Source: Thiothrix caldifontis (GTDB lineage Bacteria > Pseudomonadota > Gammaproteobacteria > Thiotrichales > Thiotrichaceae). Taken from it: DNA of 64,000 bases. The stretch is taken from the NCBI RefSeq assembly GCF_900107695.1, contig NZ_FNQP01000008.1:114466-178465 (forward strand), in the 5' to 3' direction. The position numbers were made by a program, and so were the translations under genes. Below the pieces are notes generated by a model. It had not been told where the DNA came from. It worked only from the letters and a program-made list of their open reading frames with translations, and did no database searches. Numbering within the stretch: position 1 is the stretch's first letter; the number at the start of each line of letters is the position of its first letter. Shown here piece by piece: positions 36,375-45,202 of this stretch.

Positions 36375-37013
36375 TTAAACCACGCTTTTGGGCATAATAG
36401 GCTGCGCTGCTCCCGGAATCCGCCCAAAACCCACTAGCTTGCGTTTCCAGTAACCTTCCAACTTCGTCATGGTAATCGCCTTACCAGTACGCGGCGCATG
36501 AACAAACTTATCTTCCCCAAGATAGATTCCCACATGACTAACCTTTTGCCCCCGTGTTTTAAAAAACACCAGATCACCGCGCCCAGCTTGTTCACGTGGA
36601 ATTTTCATGGCTACCTTGTACTGAGCCGCAGCAGTGCGTGGAATGTTGACACTTGCGCCTTTACCAAAGGAATACTGGGTCAAACCGCTACAATCAAAAC
36701 CTTTCAGGGGAGAATTCCCGCCCCAGCAATAACCTTTACCGCATTGCTTAAGGGCACACAAGGCTACTTTATCCAGCGATGGCGTCGCTGAACTCGGTTT
36801 GGATTTGTTGGTAGCCACACGCTGCGGTTTAATAGAGACCGTGTGCGGGGTTCGCACTGCCTGAGTAGCCTGAGGTTTTGGAGATTTGTCGGGTTGGATG
36901 CTTGGTATCGGGGTGACATCTGCCACCCGTGGGTTCAGGCTACAACCCGCCATGGTTAATACGGCTGAACCCAATACGGCATATTTTACCGCTAACTGGT
37001 TATGACTCCACAT
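36375..37013 (-). CDS. NlpC/P60 (C40) murein endopeptidase lipoprotein
   Basis: A 212-residue lipoprotein: signal MWSHNQLAVKYAVLGSAVL ending in the lipobox MAGC, a Pro/Lys-rich linker, then an NlpC/P60 domain (residues 85-200). The catalytic cysteine is in GFDCSGLTQYS, the first histidine in VSHVGIYLG and the third residue in FVHAPRTG. These enzymes cut the gamma-D-Glu-diaminopimelate bond of stem peptides in the periplasm, like E. coli MepS/Spr. Two more cysteines (LCALKQCGKGYCWGG) precede the catalytic one. It is convergent with the copper module and next to a sigma-54 activator gene in the same direction. Confidence 0.93.
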   Translation of the reverse strand: MWSHNQLAVKYAVLGSAVLTMAGCSLNPRVADVTPIPSIQPDKSPKPQATQAVRTPHTVSIKPQRVATNKSKPSSATPSLDKVALCALKQCGKGYCWGGNSPLKGFDCSGLTQYSFGKGASVNIPRTAAAQYKVAMKIPREQAGRGDLVFFKTRGQKVSHVGIYLGEDKFVHAPRTGKAITMTKLEGYWKRKLVGFGRIPGAAQPIMPKSVV

Positions 37014-37134
37014 ATATTACTCCTTCGCAAACACTCATCACCCTAAAGGTTTTGGCACAGCGAACAGCAATATACCGAACATTCCCGACTGGAGGCTTGA
37101 AATAGACGCTAGTCTGCGCTTGGGAATACTCTCA

Positions 37135-38082
37135 TTAAGCCAGTAATTGTTTTTTCAAACGGTAGTTAAGAGCATCACGGCTAATGCCCAACAAACGGGC
37201 GGCATGAGTCTTGTTATTTTGGGTACGTTCCAAGGCTTGGCTCAGCAAATCACGCTCTAGCGCCTCTAGATTCACACCCGTTTCAGGCAAACTGAACGGC
37301 TTGCCAGTAGTTGCAGCACTGCCAGAGCGAACCTCCAACGGCAAATTGCTCAACGCAATTTCACGCCCTGCCAACAAAATACTTAAGCGTTCGCACAGAT
37401 TACGCAACTCCCGAACATTGCCAAGCCAAGTATGCCGTTGTAATTGTACCCGTGCTTCTTTGTTGAGGGTCGCTACTGGCAACTTGTGTTGCGCCGCAAA
37501 TTGTTGCAAAAAATGTTTACTCAGCAAGTCGATATCTTCCTTACGCTCACGCAACGCGGGTAATTCCACCGGCACAATATTGAGGCGGTAGAACAAATCG
37601 TGACGAAATGCGCCTGCTTGCGCCATGCTATACAAATCGCGGTGCGTTGCAGCCAGTACCCGCACATTCACCCGTTTGGGTTGCGTGTCACCTAAGGGTT
37701 GAATCTCGCCCGACTCAAGGAAACGTAGCAGCTTGGCTTGCAAATTCAGCGGCAACTCACCGATTTCATCCAGAAACAACGTGCCACCATCTGCCGCGCC
37801 AATTAACCCGACTTGGGGCTGATCCGCCCCGGTGAAGGCTCCCTTGCGATGCCCAAACAGTAAGGATTCAGCCAAGGTTTCCGGCAAAGCGGCACAGTTG
37901 ACCGTTATAAATGCCTGCTGGCGACGCGGACTCATGGCGTGCATGGCTTGTGCTACCAATTCCTTGCCCGTACCGGATTCGCCGGTAATCAGCACACTCG
38001 CATCCGTTTGCGCGATCAAATGTGCGGAACGCAATACCGATTCCATCAGGGGGGAGCGGGTAAGAATGTCTGCAAATTGCAT
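37135..38082 (-). CDS. Sigma-54-dependent transcription activator without a receiver domain (PspF-like)
   Basis: A 315-residue bacterial enhancer-binding protein. The AAA+ core starts almost at residue 1: Walker A GESGTGKELV, the sigma-54 contact loop GAFTGA, Walker B GGTLFLDEIGELPL and the arginine finger region FRHDLFYRLNIVPVELP. A Fis-type helix-turn-helix closes the protein (NKTHAARLLGISRDALNYRL). With no N-terminal sensory domain it resembles PspF, which is controlled by a partner protein rather than phosphorylation, but no pspABC genes are present here. The frame is open to 38097; MQFADILTRSP at 38082 is the natural start. Target promoters are unknown. Confidence 0.93.
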   Translation of the reverse strand: MQFADILTRSPLMESVLRSAHLIAQTDASVLITGESGTGKELVAQAMHAMSPRRQQAFITVNCAALPETLAESLLFGHRKGAFTGADQPQVGLIGAADGGTLFLDEIGELPLNLQAKLLRFLESGEIQPLGDTQPKRVNVRVLAATHRDLYSMAQAGAFRHDLFYRLNIVPVELPALRERKEDIDLLSKHFLQQFAAQHKLPVATLNKEARVQLQRHTWLGNVRELRNLCERLSILLAGREIALSNLPLEVRSGSAATTGKPFSLPETGVNLEALERDLLSQALERTQNNKTHAARLLGISRDALNYRLKKQLLA

Positions 38083-38193
38083 GGTAACGCCTGCCATTTT
38101 CGTTTATGTTCAACGGGTTTCGCGTAATTTAACATTATTTTGCGGACACTTGTCATGACTTAACGCAGCTTTCTGGAATTAACGGAGGAATGT

Positions 38194-39114
38194 GTGCATA
38201 TCGGCATTGACTTAGGCGGAACCAAAATTGAAGTACTGTTAGTGGATGCGCAAGGGCGAGAAGCCTTTCGTAAACGCCTGCCAACCCCACAAGGTCAGTA
38301 TGACGCTATATTGCAAACCATCAAACAACTCGTCACTGACGCAGAACAACACGCGGGGCAACCATGCAGCGTGGGTATCGGCACACCCGGCGCGATTTCC
38401 CCCGCCACGGGCTTAATGAAAAATGCCAATTCCGTGGTATTGAATGGCAAACCCGTGCATAGCGACTTGGAACACCTGTTGCAACGTCAAGTGCGGATTG
38501 AAAATGATGCCAATTGTCTGGCACTTTCCGAAGCCACTGACGGAGCCGCTGCCGGAGCAAACCTGGTATTCGCGGTCATTGTCGGCACCGGCACCGGCGC
38601 GGGAATCGTGGTACATGGCAAGGTCTTGACCGGAGCCAACGCGATTGCAGGCGAATGGGGGCATAACCCACTCCCATGGCCTGAGGCAACAGAATTACCG
38701 GGTAAACCCTGCTATTGCGGCAAACACGGCTGCATCGAAACTTGGCTTTCCGGCTCCGGTTTTGAGGCGGAATATGCCACAGCGACCGGGATTTCTCACA
38801 ACGCAGCAACAATTGTGCAATTGGCTACCCAAGGTGATGCTCAAGCGGAACAACTCATGCAGGCCTACGAAGAGCGCATGGCGAAAAGCCTTGCTCACGT
38901 CATCAATATCCTTGACCCAGAGGTAATTGTTTTAGGCGGAGGAATGTCGAATATCCAACGGCTGTATACTAACGTGCCACAGCGCTGGGGGAAATACGTA
39001 TTTTCTGATCAGGTTAGTACCCGTTTGGTTGCGCCCCATTTTGGGGATTCGAGCGGCGTGCGTGGTGCAGCATGGTTGGGTGCTAACCACCGCCTCGGTA
39101 AAAACGATTATTAA
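38194..39114 (+). CDS. ROK family sugar kinase (fructokinase/NagK-like)
   Basis: A 306-residue ROK kinase. The phosphate-binding N-terminus IGIDLGGTKIEVLLVDAQG, the sugar site NDANCLALSEATDG, the zinc site CYCGKHGCIE and the adenosine motif VIVLGGGMSNI are all intact. It most resembles bacterial NagK (GlcNAc kinase) and Mak fructokinases; motifs alone cannot separate the two. GTG at 38194 has GGAGG five bases upstream and is preferred to the out-of-frame ATG at 38190. If it phosphorylates GlcNAc, it would serve murein recycling together with amgK-murU and mltA. Its 3' end overlaps a convergent gene by 32 bases. Confidence 0.88.
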   Translation: MHIGIDLGGTKIEVLLVDAQGREAFRKRLPTPQGQYDAILQTIKQLVTDAEQHAGQPCSVGIGTPGAISPATGLMKNANSVVLNGKPVHSDLEHLLQRQVRIENDANCLALSEATDGAAAGANLVFAVIVGTGTGAGIVVHGKVLTGANAIAGEWGHNPLPWPEATELPGKPCYCGKHGCIETWLSGSGFEAEYATATGISHNAATIVQLATQGDAQAEQLMQAYEERMAKSLAHVINILDPEVIVLGGGMSNIQRLYTNVPQRWGKYVFSDQVSTRLVAPHFGDSSGVRGAAWLGANHRLGKNDY

Positions 39115-39499
39115 CTGTAGAGACAGGTGCTGGCTTAGATTTTTCCGGCGGTATTCTCACTGGTAGTGCGTTCACCACCGGCTTCAGTGGCACAAGCGGG
39201 GTGATCCCCAATAACGTGAGACTGGCCTGATGCTCAATCGCCGCATCGGCACGAAAAGGAATCGACTGATTTTCCGAAAATGAACAGGAGCCGCCACCGG
39301 TTTCCAGTAAACTGAGCAATGCCGCCTGACCTTGATCGCGCCGATGTGTGCAATGTGTGAGTTTTCCATTATTAACGGCAAAACGGCAAGAGGTGTTGTG
39401 ATCCGTCGCTATATAAAATGTTCCGGTCTGCTTATAACCGATAACATTCGCTAAACGATTAAGAATTTGCTCCATTGTCAATGGTGAATGCCTTTCCAT
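39083..39499 (-). CDS. Uncharacterised protein (possible DUF4388-like sensor fragment)
   Basis: A 138-residue soluble protein. Residues 8-90 (MEQILNRLANVIGYKQTGTF, then VNNGKLTHCTHRRDQGQAAL and ENQSIPFRADAAI) recall the small domains found in PATAN/DUF4388 regulators, but the match is not firm. AGAGG is six bases before the ATG at 39499; a second ATG lies at 39475. The 5' end overlaps truC by about 41 bases and the 3' end overlaps the convergent kinase gene. The C-terminus is low-complexity (NNRFYRGGG) and runs over the GTAGAGAC half-repeat, so the end may have been remodelled. Confidence 0.55.
   Translation of the reverse strand: MERHSPLTMEQILNRLANVIGYKQTGTFYIATDHNTSCRFAVNNGKLTHCTHRRDQGQAALLSLLETGGGSCSFSENQSIPFRADAAIEHQASLTLLGITPLVPLKPVVNALPVRIPPEKSKPAPVSTVNNRFYRGGG
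39117..39127. repeat. Half-copy of the GTAGAGAC palindrome
   Basis: TGTAGAGACAG follows the ROK kinase stop by two bases. It matches the arm of the 28-bp palindrome at 13074-13101, but no matching second arm is found nearby, so this is a decayed or chance half-copy. Confidence 0.35.
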
Positions 39500-40253
39500 A
39501 GAAGCCTCTGGGTAGTAATACGCTATTTATTGATGGTTGCCGGAAAGGTAGCAATAAGCGTACCACTTTACTGAAATCTTCCGGTGGCATTGCATTCACC
39601 GTGATGGCTTCATGGGTATAAGGGTGTGTAAACACTACGCTGGCGGCGTGCAGCAACAAGCGCTGGCAATCCCATTGTTCACGGAAAAAACGGTTATGCT
39701 TGCCGTTACCGTGTGTCGTATCGCCAATCAAATGGTGGGAAATGTGTTTCAAGTGGCGGCGTAATTGATGTTTACGCCCTGTTTTGGGGCATAGCTCTAA
39801 TAAGGAATAGCGACTGGTGGGATACCGGTCTACTGCATAAGGCAGTTCAAATGTCATTACCCGACAATAATGGCTAATTGCTGCCTGTGCAGGTTTATGT
39901 TGATCCGCATTGGCATCGGCAATCTTGTCGAGTTCTTCAGTTAAAGGGTAATCAATCACCCCCTGTTCAGCGGTATGCCCGCGCACGACTGCCAGATAGG
40001 TTTTTTGCACTTGCCCTGCGGTGAATTGTTCGGTCAGCAAACGAGCCGTGTCATTATCGAGCGCAAACAGCAACACACCGGAGGTTGGTTTGTCGAGCCG
40101 GTGCACCGGGTAAACTTTTTGCCCGATCTGGTCACGGGTGAGCTGAATCGCAAAACGGGTTTCGTAGCGGTCGATCAGGCTGCGATGCACCAACAAGCCT
40201 GAGGGTTTGTTGATTGCCACCAAATGTTCATCGCGGTATAGGATTTCTAACAT
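39459..40253 (-). CDS. truC: tRNA pseudouridine-65 synthase TruC
   Basis: A 264-residue RluA-family pseudouridine synthase. The catalytic aspartate is in VHRLDKPTSGVLLFAL. The N-terminus MLEILYRDEHLVAINKPSGL and RDQIGQKVYPVHRLD closely follow E. coli TruC, which modifies U65 in certain tRNAs, rather than RluA or RluC, and there is no S4 domain. The frame is open to 40262; the ATG at 40253 is the family start. The 3' end overlaps the following small gene. Confidence 0.92.
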   Translation of the reverse strand: MLEILYRDEHLVAINKPSGLLVHRSLIDRYETRFAIQLTRDQIGQKVYPVHRLDKPTSGVLLFALDNDTARLLTEQFTAGQVQKTYLAVVRGHTAEQGVIDYPLTEELDKIADANADQHKPAQAAISHYCRVMTFELPYAVDRYPTSRYSLLELCPKTGRKHQLRRHLKHISHHLIGDTTHGNGKHNRFFREQWDCQRLLLHAASVVFTHPYTHEAITVNAMPPEDFSKVVRLLLPFRQPSINSVLLPRGFYGKAFTIDNGANS

Positions 40254-40343
40254 AACAAACACGTCTTCTTTACTGTTTTATCAAAAAGTTGCAAGGTAAC
40301 AAGCTAACATTATAAGAACAGGCAACGTAAGCTAAGGAGGAGA

Positions 40344-40775
40344 ATGATGAAAACGGTCAGAGACATACTCGCCAAGAAAGGCACTGAAGTGCTTAGTATC
40401 ACACCTTCCACATCCGTCATTGATGCTGTAAAAGCCATGGCACACCAAAAAGTCGGTGCATTAGTCGTGTTAGAGGCAGGCAAGCTCAAAGGGATTATTT
40501 CAGAGCAAGATTACACCCGCAAGGTCATACTAACTTGCCTTAATGCCGAGCAAATGCTGGTGCAAGACATTATGACCCGGCAGGTCGTGGTCACCAGACC
40601 CGACCAGTCGATTCATGAAGTCATGGCAATCATGACCGACCGCCGCATCCGCCACTTACCGGTGATGCAAGATGGCGGATTGGTCGGGCTGGTTTCCATC
40701 GGTGATTTGGTGAAAGAAATCATTTCTGAGCAACAGTATATTATTGCTCAGTTAGAGCACTATATTCAGAGCTAA
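40344..40775 (+). CDS. Two-CBS-domain protein
   Basis: A 143-residue protein made of a pair of CBS motifs: the first at about residues 8-65 (TPSTSVIDAVKAMAHQKVGAL) and the second at about 74-130 (TRPDQSIHEVMAIMTDRRIR, HLPVMQDGGLVGLVSIGDLV). CBS pairs bind adenosine ligands and act as energy sensors; stand-alone versions of this exact shape are widespread and of unknown partner. GGAGGAG precedes the start. It is convergent with ycaO, one base apart. Confidence 0.92.
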   Translation: MMKTVRDILAKKGTEVLSITPSTSVIDAVKAMAHQKVGALVVLEAGKLKGIISEQDYTRKVILTCLNAEQMLVQDIMTRQVVVTRPDQSIHEVMAIMTDRRIRHLPVMQDGGLVGLVSIGDLVKEIISEQQYIIAQLEHYIQS

Positions 40776-40776
40776 A

Positions 40777-42504
40777 CTACGCCGTCGCCAAAGCCGGGAA
40801 AACCTTACGGTAAGCCGCCAGCAAACGCTGGTGGGTGTCGCACCCTTTTAATTCCAAGGTTGGAGCCTCGATTCCCCAGAACCGTAAGCTGCCATCCAGC
40901 AAGGCTTGCGCCTGTTGCAATGCCTTCTCGCCGTACAGCAAACCAATATTTGGTGCATAACCCGCCACATCATCCATATCCAGCAAGGCTTCGATGCAAC
41001 GGTACACACGGCGGCGTTCATCACTGATTTGCTCGAAATGACGAATCCACTGACAACCCTCACGGATCGCATCTTCATCATCCATCACCAAAGCCAGCAA
41101 GGTTTTCAACTCCCCGACCCGCAAATCTGCCCACAACGAACCCGCGTCAGGGGCTAAGCCAATCAAGGCTGCCACCGGTTGATGATCATCCAAGCCGAGT
41201 TCTTCAATGGTGTCGAATAACTCGGTACATTCCTCATCTTCCAAATCCGGCAAATGCAGAACAGCCTCACGCACCGCATTTCCTGTGCTGTTATTGTCCC
41301 ACTCCAAATCTTCTACCTGATAAATCTCCGACATTTCAGGCACAATAATACGGCAGGCATACACACCCAAATGCTCAAAATCCATGATGTAAACATCAAA
41401 ATCTTCCGCATGAAGTTGTTCCAGCAAGAACTGGTATTCCGCCTCCGTCGTACCACTAAAATTCCATTCAGTGAATTCATAATCAGGCTCATTCCACAGA
41501 AAATCCCAATGAACTGGCCCACTCGAATCAATAAAATGCGTTTCCAAATTTTGTGGGCTGGCAACGTCGTCCAGCTCAAAACTGGGTTCGGAAAAGCCCG
41601 CCAAACGATCCAATGCCCTGCCCTGCAACAACTCTGTCAAGGCGCGTTCCAATGCCACCTCAAAGCGCGGATGCGCCCCGAAACTGGCATACACCCCCTG
41701 ATCCTCCGGGTTCAGCAAGGTCACGCACATCACTGGGTATTGCCCCCCTAATGACGCATCCTTCACCAAAATACCAAAACCTGCCTCACGTAGCTCAGCG
41801 ATACCCGCCTGAATGTGCGGATAACGTGCAATAACCTCATCCGGTACATCGGGCAGACAGATTCCTTCCGCAATAATACGGAATTTGATGTGACGCTCGA
41901 AGATTTCCGATAATGCTTGGGTACGTGCTTCGGTTTTGGTATTGCCAGCCGACATGCCATTACTAACATACAAATTGCCAATGAGATTGACCGGAAACCA
42001 TACCGTTTCCCCATCCTGTTGGCGTACATAAGGCAAGGCACAAATGCCGCGTTCCTCATGACCGGAATTTAAATCGACCAATTTAGTCGCATCCAAGGTG
42101 GACTCAGGATCGTAAAAACCCAAGGTAGCCTCATCCAATAAACCTGCTGGCAATTGACCCGTGTCATCCAAGGCAAACCATTTTTCCTCAGGGTGGTGAA
42201 CAAAATGGCTATTAGCGATAGCGTCACCCAGATAGAAATCTGCCCAGAAATAGTTGGTGCTGAGACGCTCGAAATATTCACCCAGCGCACTCGCCAACGC
42301 GGCTTTCTGCGACGCGCCTTTGCCATTGGTGAATAACAGGGGGCAATCACGGTCACGGATGTGAACTGACCAGACATTCGCAATCGGGTTAAGCCATGAG
42401 GCTTCCTCGATGTGAAAGCCGATACGCTGTAGCTTCTCTTGCATCGCAGCGATAGAGGCTTCCAGTGCGGCATCTTTGCCGGGGATAAAGGTTTGTGCAG
42501 ACAT
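40777..42504 (-). CDS. ycaO: YcaO-domain protein (E. coli YcaO type)
   Basis: A 575-residue protein, near the 586 of E. coli YcaO. The N-terminal half has the YcaO ATP-binding core: TNGKGASQKAALASALGEYF, SNGMSAGNTKTEARTQALSE, IFERHIKFR and ALERALTELLQGRALDRLAG. The C-terminal part is the acidic helical domain seen in E. coli YcaO. That protein is linked genetically to RimO-dependent beta-methylthiolation of ribosomal protein S12, and YcaO enzymes in general activate amide backbones with ATP. No rimO and no RiPP precursor is nearby, so this is most likely the housekeeping form. The ATG at 42504 gives MSAQTFIPGKDAA, the family start. Confidence 0.92.
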   Translation of the reverse strand: MSAQTFIPGKDAALEASIAAMQEKLQRIGFHIEEASWLNPIANVWSVHIRDRDCPLLFTNGKGASQKAALASALGEYFERLSTNYFWADFYLGDAIANSHFVHHPEEKWFALDDTGQLPAGLLDEATLGFYDPESTLDATKLVDLNSGHEERGICALPYVRQQDGETVWFPVNLIGNLYVSNGMSAGNTKTEARTQALSEIFERHIKFRIIAEGICLPDVPDEVIARYPHIQAGIAELREAGFGILVKDASLGGQYPVMCVTLLNPEDQGVYASFGAHPRFEVALERALTELLQGRALDRLAGFSEPSFELDDVASPQNLETHFIDSSGPVHWDFLWNEPDYEFTEWNFSGTTEAEYQFLLEQLHAEDFDVYIMDFEHLGVYACRIIVPEMSEIYQVEDLEWDNNSTGNAVREAVLHLPDLEDEECTELFDTIEELGLDDHQPVAALIGLAPDAGSLWADLRVGELKTLLALVMDDEDAIREGCQWIRHFEQISDERRRVYRCIEALLDMDDVAGYAPNIGLLYGEKALQQAQALLDGSLRFWGIEAPTLELKGCDTHQRLLAAYRKVFPALATA

Positions 42505-42658
42505 GAGGGGAACTCGGTTGGTGATCATTCGTCAAACATTAATGGATCATTTTAGCGCACTGCACAAACAGGCGTCTTATTATTCGGTATAATCAGGGGA
42601 TATTATGATGGCAACTTGTTGTAGTCCCGATATAAAAACAGGCGACAAGGGAGTTTAT

Positions 42659-43168
42659 ATGTCACGGAGTGGCACTTCACATACAAATTGGTTAATTATC
42701 CTGCTTATAAGCGTGGCGCTATTAACCGTATTATTTTTCACCATACCGCAATTTCGTAAGGTGCAGGCAGACACGGCATCGACAACGGATTTAGCCGTAT
42801 TGCGTGAAAATTTATTAGCTGACCCCACCAGTGTTAGCGGCAACTGGTTACGGACGCTGAACCCTATCGTAAAAGATGTGCAAGGTGATATTGTTTGGAA
42901 TAACACACAACAACAAGGTGTTTTGCGTATCCGTGACTTGCCAAAACCTAAAGCCGGTACTTTTTATCAATTATGGTTATATGATGCGCGTAATCATGCG
43001 GGAGAAGGCATTGCGGGGAGCAAAGTAGAGCAAGGTACGGGGCATGAAGCGCTACTTACCTTGATTAAAACCGATACATTAGTGCAAGAGCCTTATAAAT
43101 TCGAGTTCAAGCTGCAAACGGCTGAAGGCGCTCACAACGGGCAAATCTTATTAATGGTACAACCGTAA
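42659..43168 (+). CDS. RskA/anti-sigma-K C-terminal domain protein with one membrane helix
   Basis: A 169-residue protein. A single membrane helix (about residues 10-30, NWLIILLISVALLTVLFFTI) is followed by an extracytoplasmic domain with the anti-sigma-K-factor signature: GVLRIRDLPKPKAGTFYQLW and LYDARNHAG, then FEFKLQTAEGAHNGQILLMV. Usual anti-sigma factors have a cytoplasmic sigma-binding (zinc) domain before the helix; here only nine residues precede it, and no ECF sigma gene is adjacent. It is therefore either an orphan sensor or a protein that borrows the domain. The ATG at 42659 has GGGAG upstream and is preferred to the upstream ATG at 42605. Confidence 0.8.
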   Translation: MSRSGTSHTNWLIILLISVALLTVLFFTIPQFRKVQADTASTTDLAVLRENLLADPTSVSGNWLRTLNPIVKDVQGDIVWNNTQQQGVLRIRDLPKPKAGTFYQLWLYDARNHAGEGIAGSKVEQGTGHEALLTLIKTDTLVQEPYKFEFKLQTAEGAHNGQILLMVQP

Positions 43169-43182
43169 TCAGGAAATCCCTA

Positions 43183-43395
43183 TTAGCGTGATAAAGGGAA
43201 GTGTTTGCCACTTGATGATAAAATCATATTAATAACAAAAGAAAATACTATTAATAGTAAAAACATATGGGCAAGTTCCGGTATTGGCAATTGCAATACG
43301 CTTAACCCATAGAAAAACACGATTAATAGAAACAGTAATGAATCCATTAAATTAGTAATTAGCGATTTCATTATTTTATTAAGCTCATAAATCAT
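43183..43395 (-). CDS. Small hydrophobic protein, uncharacterised
   Basis: A 70-residue protein with two hydrophobic stretches (LLFLLIVFFYGLSVL and MFLLLIVFSFVINMIL). AAAGG lies about ten bases before the ATG at 43395; an internal ATG (MKSLITNL) is possible. The sequence is clearly more AT-rich than neighbouring genes and no family is recognised. It sits between two plus-strand genes in a region otherwise empty from 43169 to 43566. Confidence 0.4.
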   Translation of the reverse strand: MIYELNKIMKSLITNLMDSLLFLLIVFFYGLSVLQLPIPELAHMFLLLIVFSFVINMILSSSGKHFPLSR

Positions 43396-43566
43396 AATGT
43401 AAATACCTTTAGCTGATCCTTGCCAAATAACTCACCCTACCCATTATTGGATAATAAACAGCCTAACCAAGACTACTTTAACGTTACCTTAATGTTTCAG
43501 TGAATTATTGTATGGCGGTCATTAGGCTATTATGCTTACACAATTTTAAATAATTAGGCATTCCCC

Positions 43567-44262
43567 ATGAGCGATAGCACTCCAGTTGAATTTACCGCCA
43601 GCAATGACTCCCGACAATTGCTGAAAACCGAACTCACGCAACGCCAAGCACAACTGATGCAACTCAGCCCTGCCAGTGACCCGTTGGAACGTGCTAACGT
43701 GCAATACGAGATTGCCGAAATCATGCTAGAACTGGATGAACCAGGAATGCGTGAAGCCGCATGGGGCATGACCCGTGAGTCGTTCGAGATTTACCGTGAT
43801 CACGAATCTTGGGAAGATGCCGTGCGCTGCTGTGATGTGCTGTACCGTTGTGAGCTACCCGCTTCCGTACCCGCGCTGGGCAATGGTTTGTGGCTGGCGG
43901 TCACTTACCCAATCGCCCCGGAAGTGACAATTCTGATGCTCAATCATCTGATTGACGCCACCCAACCTAAAGCGGATGGGGCAGCAGTAGCCGCCACCGT
44001 GGCGCACTATATTGCCGATTTACGTCTGGAGGGTGAAAAACGTGACAGTATGATGTTCCTAACCAGTGCCATGCTAGGTAAGGTTGCCGAACGCCACAGC
44101 AATGTGAATTCGCAAGAAGCGATGAACTTGTGGCTCAATCGCTTAGATTTGCTAGACCCCAAAGTGTTTCTGCCACGTTTGGGGCAAGTAATTGATGCGA
44201 TTGTAGAAGGCCAATGGTGGTACGATCGCGAAGCGTTGCGCTCACGTCTACCCGTGCATTAA
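43567..44262 (+). CDS. Conserved hypothetical helical protein
   Basis: A 231-residue soluble, mostly helical protein, acidic overall, with repeated-looking pairs of helices (QYEIAEIMLELDEPGMREAA, SWEDAVRCCDVLYRCELPAS) that recall TPR-like folds. No family is recognised and no catalytic motif is visible. It may be a protein-protein interaction adaptor. It is a single gene, converging on a lipoprotein gene 20 bases away. Confidence 0.7.
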   Translation: MSDSTPVEFTASNDSRQLLKTELTQRQAQLMQLSPASDPLERANVQYEIAEIMLELDEPGMREAAWGMTRESFEIYRDHESWEDAVRCCDVLYRCELPASVPALGNGLWLAVTYPIAPEVTILMLNHLIDATQPKADGAAVAATVAHYIADLRLEGEKRDSMMFLTSAMLGKVAERHSNVNSQEAMNLWLNRLDLLDPKVFLPRLGQVIDAIVEGQWWYDREALRSRLPVH

Positions 44263-44282
44263 ATATCAACCTTTATAAGTAC

Positions 44283-45155
44283 TTATTGTTTATTACCCAC
44301 AAACACCAATACATCTCTGGTAGTACTGTTCAACGTAACGCTATATAGTTGCCCATTATTTGGGTCAAAGTAAGCTGAGCCAGTACTGCCAGAACTTGAG
44401 CCTATATTGCGCTCTGAACAACCCGTGCCGTAACTCAACGATACGGTGTAAGCATTACCACTGGTACGTGGTGACATAACCCCGCTGAAGGTACAACCAT
44501 CAACCCGGCTGCCACTGATTTGCCCAGTCGCAAAAATAGTAAATGCTGAGTCTACACGCCCGTTGGTCAAGCTAGTGCTAGACCCTGTGTAGCGACCACT
44601 AAGACTGGCAATATTGGGAGCAGCATTGTAGTGATTATCGTATGCCGTATTTAACGTCACAATCGCACCAGGGATGTCGGTGTAGGTTAGAATAGCCTGC
44701 AACCGTGAACCCGCGACATAACTACCCTGCCATGTGAGCGGGAATAAATCGCCAGTTTCAAAATTAAAATCTTTTCCATTGCTAGAAGTAGCCACCCCAT
44801 TAGTCGACACGCTATTACCAACAACAACACCGGCCAGGCTGTTATTATCACCTGCTGCGGAATAAAGTACCCAGTAAAAGGTATTGTCCAAAATCAGGCT
44901 GATTACCCCCCGATTGGTATCGCTGCTACCACGCCACAATCCTTGGGCATTCAAGAAAGACACCCCCCCACTTGTGCTGGTTGACGTACTAATATTGGAT
45001 AAGGTTACACCACTGCCAGAGCTAGTCGTCGCAGTATTTTGACTATTATTCGTTGTATTCGCGACGGTATAGCCCCCCAAACCCGTACCGCCACCACCAC
45101 AAGCAGATAAGCCAGTGATTAATAATACCTGACCGATAACCGCACCGATTTTCAT
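44283..45155 (-). CDS. Uncharacterised Ser/Thr/Gly-rich lipoprotein
   Basis: A 290-residue lipoprotein starting MKIGAVIGQVLLITGLSACG, with the acylated cysteine at residue 19 in lipobox GLSAC and a following glycine run (GGGGTGLGG). A 50-residue Ser/Thr/Asn linker leads to a beta-rich domain with Gly-Ser-Asn turns (GLWRGSSDTNRGVISLILDN, SGRYTGSSTSLTNGR, TGQISGSRVDGCTFSG). Its pattern of repeated strands around glycines recalls small beta-barrels of surface-exposed lipoproteins. No function can be given. The ATG at 45182 is possible, but MKIGAV at 45155 gives the standard signal. Confidence 0.75.
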   Translation of the reverse strand: MKIGAVIGQVLLITGLSACGGGGTGLGGYTVANTTNNSQNTATTSSGSGVTLSNISTSTSTSGGVSFLNAQGLWRGSSDTNRGVISLILDNTFYWVLYSAAGDNNSLAGVVVGNSVSTNGVATSSNGKDFNFETGDLFPLTWQGSYVAGSRLQAILTYTDIPGAIVTLNTAYDNHYNAAPNIASLSGRYTGSSTSLTNGRVDSAFTIFATGQISGSRVDGCTFSGVMSPRTSGNAYTVSLSYGTGCSERNIGSSSGSTGSAYFDPNNGQLYSVTLNSTTRDVLVFVGNKQ

Positions 45156-45202
45156 AACCACCCCAACCATATTGATTTGCACGAAAGCAAACAGTAGTGC
45201 GG

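Noticed and set aside
40777..42504. RiPP (thiazole/oxazole-modified peptide) cluster around the YcaO gene
   Set aside because: The protein matches the E. coli YcaO architecture; no precursor peptide, dehydrogenase or E1-like partner is present, and neighbours are a CBS protein and an anti-sigma-like protein.
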